From an uncultured bacterium (lineage in GTDB: Bacteria; Actinomycetota; Thermoleophilia; BMS3ABIN01), in the NCBI GenBank assembly GCA_913009925.1, contig CAJVWY010000067.1, positions 1-6,581 of the forward strand: a stretch of 6,581 nt of DNA, read 5' to 3'. Positions 1 to 5,299 of the stretch are shown here, piece after piece (the stretch's first letter is position 1; each line of letters starts with the position of its first letter). The translations under genes and the position numbers were made by a program. The notes under the pieces are model-generated. The model made no database searches and had not been told where the DNA came from. It saw only the letters and a list, made by a program, of their open reading frames with translations.

Positions 1-988
1 ACTGGGCCACGATCTGGTTGCCCGGACGGGAGAAGTTGAGGGAGAAGGTGGGCATCTCACCACCCAGATAATTGACCTTGAACACCAGTTCCTCCGGCAG
101 GGCATCCTGGTTGCGCCAGATGATCCAACCGACACCGGGATAGACCAGGCCGTACTTGTGGCCCGAAGCGTTGATGGACTGCACCCGCGGTACGCGGAAA
201 TCCCATTCCAGGTCCGGCTGCAGGAAGGGGGCGACGAAGCCGCCGCTGGCGCCGTCCACGTGTATTGGTATGTCCAGGCCCTTCTCGTCCTGGAGGCGGT
301 CCAGCGCCTCGTTCATCTCTTTCACCGGTTCGTAACTGCCATCGAAGGTGCTGCCGATGATGACCATCACGGCCATGGTATTCTCATCACAGAGCTCCAG
401 GGCTTCCTCCACGCCCAGATGGTAACGGCCCTCTTCCATGGGGACGAAGCGGGGTTCGATGTCCCAGTAGACGCAGAACTTCTCCCAGCAGACCTGGACG
501 TTGATACCCATGACCATGTTGGGTCTGTCCGCCGGTTTGCCCTCGGCCTCCCGTCGTTTGCGCCAATTCTTGAGCAGTGCCATGCCGCCCAGCATCGCCG
601 CTTCACTGGAGCCGATGGTGGATGTGCCTACGGCTTCCTCGCCCTCGGGGGAGTTCCATAACCGGGCGATGATGTTGACGCAGCGCGCTTCGATGTTGGC
701 CGTCTGCGGGTACTCGTCCTTGTCGATCATGTTCTTGTCGAAGGTCTCGGACATCAGCCGCTCCGCCTCCGGCTCCATCCAGGTGGTAACGAAGGTCGCC
801 AGGTTCAGCCGGGCGTTGCCGTCCAGCATCAGTTCATCATGGATGATGTTGAAGGCCGTTTCCGGGAGCATCTCATTTTCCGGCATCTCGTATTTAGGCA
901 CACGTGATTCCAGGGCACTACGGGCGTAGGTGGGGATAAGCACGGAGTCATAGTCACCAAGGTCATCGAGCTTCTTTTTCCTATGCAT
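1..988 (-). CDS. gadB: Glutamate decarboxylase (PLP-dependent, GadA/GadB family), 3' end cut by window edge
   Basis: Cytoplasmic PLP enzyme that decarboxylates L-glutamate to GABA and CO2, consuming one proton; in bacteria it serves acid resistance or GABA metabolism. 329 residues are present of the roughly 460 usual, so about the last third lies beyond position 1. Seen in the translation: LDGNARLNLATF at 55-66 (T65) and MIDKDEYPQ near 87-95 (D89), matching substrate-site regions of E. coli GadB; TSTIGSSEAAMLGG, the PLP phosphate-binding region; HVDGASGGF at 243-251, where D245 should contact the PLP ring nitrogen; and SINASGHKYGL, with K278 as the PLP Schiff-base lysine (E. coli K276). Residue equivalences are from memory of the E. 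coli protein. The ATG start fits the E. coli N-terminus in length and has AGGAG seven bases upstream. It lies 50 bases downstream of the DUF389 gene and is probably cotranscribed with it. The C-terminal pH-sensing tail of E. coli GadB cannot be assessed. The family call is very secure; a physiological role in acid resistance is not shown. Confidence 0.97.
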   Translation of the reverse strand, partial: MHRKKKLDDLGDYDSVLIPTYARSALESRVPKYEMPENEMLPETAFNIIHDELMLDGNARLNLATFVTTWMEPEAERLMSETFDKNMIDKDEYPQTANIEARCVNIIARLWNSPEGEEAVGTSTIGSSEAAMLGGMALLKNWRKRREAEGKPADRPNMVMGINVQVCWEKFCVYWDIEPRFVPMEEGRYHLGVEEALELCDENTMAVMVIIGSTFDGSYEPVKEMNEALDRLQDEKGLDIPIHVDGASGGFVAPFLQPDLEWDFRVPRVQSINASGHKYGLVYPGVGWIIWRNQDALPEELVFKVNYLGGEMPTFSLNFSRPGNQIVAQ

Positions 989-995
989 TACTGCT

Positions 996-1000
996 CTCCT
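996..1000 (-). promoter_or_regulatory. Ribosome binding site of the glutamate decarboxylase gene
   Basis: Read on the minus strand this is AGGAG, preceded by an A-rich run and ending seven bases before the ATG at 988. It is the best Shine-Dalgarno sequence in the window. It supports efficient independent initiation even if the gene is cotranscribed with the DUF389 gene ending at 1039. Confidence 0.85.
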
Positions 1001-1038
1001 TTTTTCGGAAGATACACCAGACCGGAGCCACGCTTATG

Positions 1039-2106
1039 TCAGATGCCCGGAATCAAAGGGATATCGTCCTCGACGCGCCCCGATTCCTGGTGGCGCATGG
1101 CCGATTCCTCTTCACCTGTGAACCAGACGACCTCCACATCGACGGGCCGGCCCAGGTCCTGTTCAAGTATCTGGGCCAGATCTCCTACTTTCGGGGGATC
1201 TTCCAGGCCCACCATTACCACCTGCACGGAATCGCTGCCGATTTCCAGGTTCCTTATTACCAGGTTCTTGTCATCAACCCATTTCTTGATGCTGGTGTCC
1301 ACGGAGGCGGTGATCTGAGCCTTTCTCACCGCTGATGCCATGGCCTTATACAGGGGCATGGATACCAGCAGGACCGCTATCACCGCGACGATCAGGCCCG
1401 CCCAAACGCGCCGGCCCAGCTGGACGATACGGCCCCGGGGGACGAAACCCGTCGCCAGCAACACCAGGGAGGCGGAGAGGATGATGCCGGCGATATTGGT
1501 CAGGAACAGAAGCAGCGCGCCGGCGGCGAGATTGTATTGGCCGGCGCCCAGCACGATGCCTACGGTGGATATGGGGGGGACCAGGGCTACGGCGATGGCC
1601 ACTCCCGGCAGCGACGAGCTCACATCCTCGCGCACCGTGGCGAAAGCGCCGGCGCCTCCTGCCGCCAGGGCGATGAAGAGGTCATTAAGGTTGGGGGCCG
1701 TTCTTCCCAGCACCTCGTCCGGGAGCGGCTGAAGCAGGACATCCGGCGAGACTCTGGTGATTATCCACGCCAGGCCGACAGCGAAAAGGCTGGCCAGGAC
1801 AATCAACGAGAAGGTCTGTCCCATGCGCCGGGACCAGACCATCACCAGAGCCGCGGCGAAGCCCATGATAGGGGTCATAAGCGGCGCCAGCAGCATGGCG
1901 CCGATCACCACGGCGGTGGAATCGGCCAGCAGGCCATAGGTGGCGATGACCACCGAAAAAAACATCAGGATCCAGAACCGGGCCACGCGGTCCTGTTTTC
2001 CCGAATAAAACAGGGTGGCCATTAGCCTGCGTCGATCTTCGGGGCTAAGGTCCGCGTGAGCCAGCCGCCCGAGCAGGGTCTTTTGTACCCTTTTTACCGT
2101 TTTCAT
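1039..2106 (-). CDS. DUF389 family (TIGR00341-type) integral membrane protein of unknown function
   Basis: A 355-residue protein whose hydrophobic profile predicts an inner-membrane location. A basic N-terminal segment (about 1-42) is followed by about seven or eight hydrophobic segments at roughly 43-60, 63-90, 98-117, 142-156, 168-189, 192-220 and 234-252. Two stretches typical of DUF389 are clear: GAMLLAPLMTPI at 69-80 and LVPPISTVG at 175-183. A soluble domain of about 90 residues follows (262-350), with alternating strand and helix character (LVIRNLEIGS, SVQVVMVGL, LGRPVDVEVVWF); similar tails occur in other DUF389 proteins. The protein ends in an acidic, Glu/Asp-rich tail. No biochemical function is established for the family; transport has been guessed. 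Start: a TTG at 2109 sits directly before the ATG at 2106. I chose the ATG; the only Shine-Dalgarno-like sequence, GGGATGG on the minus strand, is weak and does not decide between them. It lies 50 bases upstream of the decarboxylase gene, same strand, so it is probably the first gene of a two-gene operon. Family call secure; function unknown. Confidence 0.93.
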   Translation of the reverse strand: MKTVKRVQKTLLGRLAHADLSPEDRRRLMATLFYSGKQDRVARFWILMFFSVVIATYGLLADSTAVVIGAMLLAPLMTPIMGFAAALVMVWSRRMGQTFSLIVLASLFAVGLAWIITRVSPDVLLQPLPDEVLGRTAPNLNDLFIALAAGGAGAFATVREDVSSSLPGVAIAVALVPPISTVGIVLGAGQYNLAAGALLLFLTNIAGIILSASLVLLATGFVPRGRIVQLGRRVWAGLIVAVIAVLLVSMPLYKAMASAVRKAQITASVDTSIKKWVDDKNLVIRNLEIGSDSVQVVMVGLEDPPKVGDLAQILEQDLGRPVDVEVVWFTGEEESAMRHQESGRVEDDIPLIPGI

Positions 2107-2133
2107 CAACTGGCCATCCCGGTCGGAAATTAC

Positions 2134-2143
2134 TTGCCGGCAA
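2134..2143. repeat. Perfect 10-bp palindrome TTGCCGGCAA in the DUF389 gene leader
   Basis: TTGCCGGCAA is its own reverse complement and lies 27 bases upstream of the DUF389 ATG. Its left part can also pair with 2163-2170 (CCGGGCAA, one bulged G). It is the most symmetrical of four TGCCGG occurrences in this intergenic region. It could be a repressor site or part of an RNA hairpin; neither is shown. Confidence 0.5.
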
Positions 2144-2161
2144 CAACACCATGCTGCCTCT

Positions 2162-2175
2162 GCCGGGCAACCGGC
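2162..2175. repeat. Short hairpin: GCCGG stem with GCAA loop
   Basis: GCCGG-GCAA-CCGGC is a perfect five-pair stem; read on the plus strand the loop is a GNRA tetraloop. A run of five T follows at 2186-2190, but ten bases separate it from the stem, so it is a poor intrinsic terminator, and no plus-strand gene lies upstream to terminate. It competes with the alternative pairing of 2163-2170 to 2134-2140. On the minus strand it sits at or just downstream of the possible DUF389 transcription start. Confidence 0.45.
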
Positions 2176-2178
2176 TTA

Positions 2179-2184
2179 ATTAGA
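2179..2184 (-). promoter_or_regulatory. Possible -10 element for the DUF389-decarboxylase transcript
   Basis: On the minus strand this reads TCTAAT, one mismatch from TATAAT, about 75 bases upstream of the DUF389 ATG. No good -35 hexamer lies 16-18 bases upstream; the nearest consensus-like one (TTGACC, plus-strand 2268-2273) is far too distant. A tentative guess only. Confidence 0.2.
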
Positions 2185-2298
2185 CTTTTTCGACGCAAAT
2201 AGCGAAGTTACCTGCCGGCGATCTTCCGTGAGGGTACTGTCCGCGTTTCTCTGGAATAAAGTCGTTTGGTCAAGGCTGGAACGTCCCGGACCCCTGAA

Positions 2299-2327
2299 TT
2301 GAAACAGATAGGGATTGGTGATTTAAT
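2299..2327 (+). promoter_or_regulatory. Sigma-70-type promoter reading toward valS
   Basis: TTGAAA (2299-2304) and TTTAAT (2322-2327) each have one mismatch to consensus and are separated by exactly 17 bases. A TG one base before the -10 (2319-2320) makes an extended -10. The region is AT-rich against a GC-rich background. Transcription would start near 2334, giving a leader of about 190 bases before the GTG at 2525. This is the best promoter candidate in the window. Confidence 0.6.
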
Positions 2328-2373
2328 AAAAAGCTAATAGAAGAAATATAGTCATAACAGCTTTATTTATGGA

Positions 2374-2383
2374 CTGGTACCAG
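2374..2383. repeat. Perfect 10-bp palindrome CTGGTACCAG
   Basis: A self-complementary decamer about 40 bases downstream of the predicted transcription start at about 2334. It could be an operator half-turn or a chance palindrome; symmetry does not extend beyond the ten bases. Confidence 0.3.
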
Positions 2384-2433
2384 CTATGTTTCGGTTTCCA
2401 GGGGCCGACGCGCGGACCATAGGCGTACATATC

Positions 2434-2446
2434 CCTGCTTTGCAGG
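2434..2446 (+). repeat. Leader hairpin A: CCTGC-TTT-GCAGG
   Basis: A perfect five-pair stem with a three-base loop in the predicted valS leader. Its CCTGC arm is also complementary to the GCAGG at 2513-2517 that overlaps the likely valS Shine-Dalgarno sequence, and to CAGGG-type sequence at 2399-2403. Alternative pairings are therefore possible. Confidence 0.45.
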
Positions 2447-2462
2447 CAATTAGTGCGATTAC

Positions 2463-2478
2463 CCGGCCTGGTTGCCGG
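2463..2478 (+). repeat. Leader hairpin: CCGGC-loop-GCCGG
   Basis: CCGGC at 2463-2467 pairs perfectly with GCCGG at 2474-2478 across a six-base loop. The right arm lies within one of the four TGCCGG copies of the intergenic region. Likely a stable RNA hairpin if the leader starts near 2334. Confidence 0.4.
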
Positions 2479-2484
2479 TTATTG

Positions 2485-2493
2485 TGATAGAAT
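2485..2493 (+). promoter_or_regulatory. Possible second promoter for valS (extended -10 only)
   Basis: TG-A-TAGAAT, with the hexamer one mismatch from TATAAT and the extended TGn motif. No recognisable -35 is at the right distance. If used, transcription would start near 2500, at the left arm of the long stem and about 25 bases before the GTG at 2525. Such a start would exclude the longest open-frame start (GTG at 2453). Confidence 0.3.
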
Positions 2494-2572
2494 TGCAAAA
2501 GCCGCTGCCGCCGCAGGAAGTGTGGTGTGGCGCATTCTGCCTGCAAATGGTGGAAGGTCGCGGCTTTTCGCA
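2494..2572 (+). repeat. Long inverted repeat enclosing the likely valS start site
   Basis: TGCAAAAGCCGC (2494-2505) pairs with GCGGCTTTTCGCA (2560-2572): nine uninterrupted pairs, one bulged C at 2569, then three more pairs. Nested inside, GCAGG (2513-2517) pairs with CCTGC (2540-2544). The inner left arm overlaps the AGGA Shine-Dalgarno at 2515-2518, and the GTG at 2525 lies in the inner loop. This arrangement could hide the start site in RNA. Pairing was found by eye; no folding energy was calculated. Confidence 0.5.
2515..2520 (+). promoter_or_regulatory. Likely ribosome binding site of valS, deciding the start
   Basis: AGGAAG, with AGGA ending six bases before a GTG at 2525 in the valS frame. 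The TTG candidates at 2588 and 2603 and the GTG at 2453 have no comparable sequence upstream. This is the main reason for choosing 2525. Confidence 0.5.
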
Positions 2573-5266
2573 TATATAAAGACCAACTTGACGGTTATCC
2601 GCTTGAACCAGGACGTCCGCGAACAACTTCAAAAGAATACGCGCTACTCGCCGGCCGACATCGAGTCAAAATGGATGGACCGGTGGCTGGAGCAGGACCT
2701 TTTTACCCCCAAAGAAGATAAAGATAATCAGGATTCCTATTGCATCGTCCTGCCGCCGCCCAACGTCACCGGTTCGCTGCACATGGGTCACGCGCTTAAC
2801 GCCTCTTTCCAGGACCTGCTCATCCGCCTCAACCGCATGCGGGGGAAGGACGCCCTCTGGGTCTGTGGCACCGACCACGCCGGTATCGCCACCCAGAACC
2901 AGGTGGAGAAACAGATAGGGAGCGAAGGCATCAGCCGTCATGAGCTGGGCCGCGAGGAGTTCGAAAAGCGGGTCTGGCAGTGGCGCGACCAATACGGCTC
3001 CGCCATCATCAACCAGCTCAAGCGCCTGGGTTGCGCCCTGGATTACGAGGGGGAGCGTTTCACCCTGGATGAGGGCTATATGCGCGCCGTGCTCAGGGTC
3101 TTCGTCAACCTTTACGAGAAGGGCTATATCTATCGCGACGAGTATATGGTCAACTGGTGCACACGCTGCCATACGGCTCTGTCCGACCTGGAAGTCGAAC
3201 ACCGGGAGGACGAGGACAAGTTCTATTACATCCGCTATCCGCTGAAGGGGGAGGAGGGGCACCTTACCATCGCCACCGCCCGGCCGGAGACCATGTTGGG
3301 AGACACGGCCGTCGCCGTGAACCCCAACGACGGACGCTACTCCGGTTACATCGGCAAGATGGTGGTAGTGCCGCTGGTGGAACGGGAGATACCCGTGATC
3401 GCTGACGAATACGTCGATGTGGAGTTCGGCACCGGGGCGCTGAAGATAACCCCGGCCCATGACCCCAATGACTTTGAGATCGGCAAGAAACACGGCCTGC
3501 AGGAGATCAACGTTTTTACCCCGGATGGCCGGATCAACCAGGAAGGCGGCCGGTTTGCGGGCCTGAGCCTGGATGACGCCCGCGAGCAGATAGTCGCCCG
3601 GCTGGAGAGGGACGGCCTCCTGGAGCGTACCGAGCCCTATAAACATTCCGTCGGTACCTGCTATCGTTGCGATACGACCATCGAGCCTTACATCTCCCTG
3701 CAATGGTTCATGCGCATGGACGAGCTGGCCCGCCCCGCCATCGAGGCGGTGGAGAGCGGCCGCGTGAGGTTCCATCCAGAGCGCTGGGCCGACGTCTACC
3801 TGGACTGGATGCGCTCCATCCGGCCCTGGTGTATCTCGCGTCAGCTCTGGTGGGGCCATCGCCTGCCGGTCTGGTACTGTGATGAATGTGACCAGGTGGT
3901 CGTACGCGAGGAGCCGCCTTCCACCTGTCCCAGGTGCGGCTCGGCCGAACTGACCCAGGAGGAGGACGTGATGGACACCTGGTTCAGTTCGGCGCTCTGG
4001 CCCTTCGCCACCCTGGGTTGGCCCGAGAAAACAACCAGGCTGGAGAAGTTCTATCCCACCGATGTGCTGGTGACCGCCCGCGACATCATCTTCCTCTGGG
4101 TGGCGCGCATGGTGATGATGGGGCTGGAGTTTCCCGGCGACATCCCTTTCAGTGATGTCATTATCAATCCCACCATCATGGCCAAGGACGGCCGTCGCAT
4201 GAGCAAGTCGCTGGGTACGGGTATCGATCCCCTGGAACTGGTGGAAAGCTACGGCGCCGATGCCACCCGCTTCGGTCTGATGAACATGGCCAGCACCCAG
4301 GATGTGCGCTTCGCCGACGAGCGCATCGAGATGAGCCGTAATTTCTGCAACAAGGTATTCAACGCGGCCCGTTTCGTGTTACTGGGCGTGGAGGATGTGG
4401 AACCTAAGCCTTCCAGCGCTACCCTGGCTGACCGCTGGATAGAGAGCCGTCTTCAGGCCACCGCCGCCGAGGTAGGCCAGCGGCTGGATGACTACGATTT
4501 CGCCGAGGCCACCAGGGTTCTGTACCGTTTCGTATGGAACGAATTCTGTGACTGGTATGTGGAGACCGCCAAGGTGCGTCTATATGGCGATGACCCTGCG
4601 GCAAAGCGCCAGGTGTCGGGCCACCTGCTGCACCTGCTGGATAACATCCTCCGGCTGCTGCACCCTTTCGTGCCCTTTCTCACCGAGGAGCTGGCGTCGA
4701 TGTTGCCGGGTGAGCGGGGTTATCTCATACAATCGTCCTATCCCCGGGGTGACGAAGACGCCCGTGACCTGGAGGCCGAGGCGGAGATGGGTCAGTTGAT
4801 GGAGACCGTGGTCTCCGTGCGAACGCTGAGGAACGAGCTCAGGGTGCCGCCGCGCAAGGAGGCGAAGGCGGTACTGGTCAGCGAGGACGAGCAGGCTGCG
4901 GGGACGCTGGCGGCCAACGCCGGGCTGCTGGAATCGCTGGCGGCCACGACCCTGATGGAAACCGTGCGGCGGGAGAGCGAGGCCACCGCAGCCGACGGCC
5001 AGTTCGCCGTAGTCCTGGTGCCCGGCGGCAAGCTGCTGATACCCCTGGCCGAGCTCATCGATATCGAGCAGGAGAAGGGCCGGCTCCAGGGTGTGATCGC
5101 CAAGAAAAAGCAGGAACTGTCGCGTTCACAGGAGAAGCTTGGAAATGATAAATTCGTTGAGAAGGCTCCCGCTGCGCTGGTGGAGAAGGAGCGGGAGAAA
5201 CTGGGCCGGAATCAGCAGGACCTGGCCGAGCTGGAGCAGCAGTTCCAGCGGTTTTTCGGTGCCTGA
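2525..5266 (+). CDS. valS: Valyl-tRNA synthetase
   Basis: Cytoplasmic class Ia synthetase that charges tRNA-Val with valine and hydrolyses mischarged threonine. 913 residues from the GTG chosen here (usual length about 880). In order: PPPNVTGSLHMGHAL with the HIGH-type motif HMGH at 86-89; CxxC at 212-215; editing domain with TARPET at 251-256 and ITPAHDPNDFE; further CxxC pairs at 379-382, 452-455 and 468-471, probable zinc knuckles; DTWFSSALWPF from about 484; RMSKS, the KMSKS loop, at 558-562; then the helical anticodon-binding domain and a C-terminal coiled coil (about 846-911) typical of ValRS. All catalytic signatures are present. The start is uncertain: GTG 2525 has the only good Shine-Dalgarno, but family similarity begins near YSPADIESKWMDRW, so TTG at 2588 or 2603 (about 892 or 887 residues) fits the usual N-terminus better. 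The longest frame begins at GTG 2453. folC follows 33 bases downstream with no terminator, so the two probably form an operon. Confidence 0.97.
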   Translation: MWRILPANGGRSRLFAYIKTNLTVIRLNQDVREQLQKNTRYSPADIESKWMDRWLEQDLFTPKEDKDNQDSYCIVLPPPNVTGSLHMGHALNASFQDLLIRLNRMRGKDALWVCGTDHAGIATQNQVEKQIGSEGISRHELGREEFEKRVWQWRDQYGSAIINQLKRLGCALDYEGERFTLDEGYMRAVLRVFVNLYEKGYIYRDEYMVNWCTRCHTALSDLEVEHREDEDKFYYIRYPLKGEEGHLTIATARPETMLGDTAVAVNPNDGRYSGYIGKMVVVPLVEREIPVIADEYVDVEFGTGALKITPAHDPNDFEIGKKHGLQEINVFTPDGRINQEGGRFAGLSLDDAREQIVARLERDGLLERTEPYKHSVGTCYRCDTTIEPYISLQWFMRMDELARPAIEAVESGRVRFHPERWADVYLDWMRSIRPWCISRQLWWGHRLPVWYCDECDQVVVREEPPSTCPRCGSAELTQEEDVMDTWFSSALWPFATLGWPEKTTRLEKFYPTDVLVTARDIIFLWVARMVMMGLEFPGDIPFSDVIINPTIMAKDGRRMSKSLGTGIDPLELVESYGADATRFGLMNMASTQDVRFADERIEMSRNFCNKVFNAARFVLLGVEDVEPKPSSATLADRWIESRLQATAAEVGQRLDDYDFAEATRVLYRFVWNEFCDWYVETAKVRLYGDDPAAKRQVSGHLLHLLDNILRLLHPFVPFLTEELASMLPGERGYLIQSSYPRGDEDARDLEAEAEMGQLMETVVSVRTLRNELRVPPRKEAKAVLVSEDEQAAGTLAANAGLLESLAATTLMETVRRESEATAADGQFAVVLVPGGKLLIPLAELIDIEQEKGRLQGVIAKKKQELSRSQEKLGNDKFVEKAPAALVEKEREKLGRNQQDLAELEQQFQRFFGA

Positions 5267-5291
5267 GCGGCCCGGAAAGCATTGATCTATT

Positions 5292-5295
5292 GGAG
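5292..5295 (+). promoter_or_regulatory. Ribosome binding site of folC
   Basis: GGAG four bases before the ATG at 5300, within the 33-base valS-folC gap. Spacing is slightly short but acceptable. It supports the ATG start and suggests folC is translated from the valS transcript. Confidence 0.65.
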
Positions 5296-5299
5296 ATAA

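Larger units (their letters stand above)
2107..2524. other. Divergent intergenic and leader region between the DUF389 gene and valS
   Basis: About 415 bases with no convincing gene. The part at 2290-2370 is clearly AT-rich compared with the flanking genes and contains the best promoter match. The rest is GC-rich and dense in inverted repeats, listed separately. Short open frames across it on both strands match no recognisable protein and overlap the regulatory elements, so I treat it as promoter and 5' untranslated sequence for both transcription units. I see no tRNA, insertion sequence, attachment site or clear intrinsic terminator. Confidence 0.8.

Noticed and set aside
158..661. 167-residue plus-strand open frame opposite the decarboxylase gene
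   Set aside because: Antisense shadow of the decarboxylase; the minus-strand translation has all PLP motifs.
2162..2190. Intrinsic terminator (GC hairpin followed by T run)
   Set aside because: The stem is only five pairs, ten bases separate it from the T run, and no plus-strand gene lies upstream.
2371..2400. TGGTACC as a T-box core
   Set aside because: It lies inside the palindrome CTGGTACCAG, is not followed by GCG, and leaves only about 40 bases of leader upstream, too short for a stem I.
2367..2573. 68-residue open frame on the minus strand in the intergenic region
   Set aside because: No recognisable protein character; it overlaps the valS start and leader hairpins, and its composition looks like antisense of the leader.
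2545..2575. T-box-like sequence (GGTGGAAGGTCGCGG then CTTTTCG) upstream of valS
   Set aside because: It recalls the T-box antiterminator core but has extra bases in the bulge. TGGA rather than TGGT would not match the A discriminator expected of tRNA-Val, and I find no stem I with a valine specifier codon. A covariance-model search would settle it.
2547..2579. Ten-codon open frame (ATG to TAA) as a leader peptide for valS attenuation
   Set aside because: Only one valine codon, no Shine-Dalgarno, and no terminator/antiterminator pair downstream.
2666..3859. 397-residue minus-strand open frame opposite valS
   Set aside because: It is antisense to a certain valS gene; long antisense frames are common in GC-rich coding DNA, and the translation matches no family I recognise.
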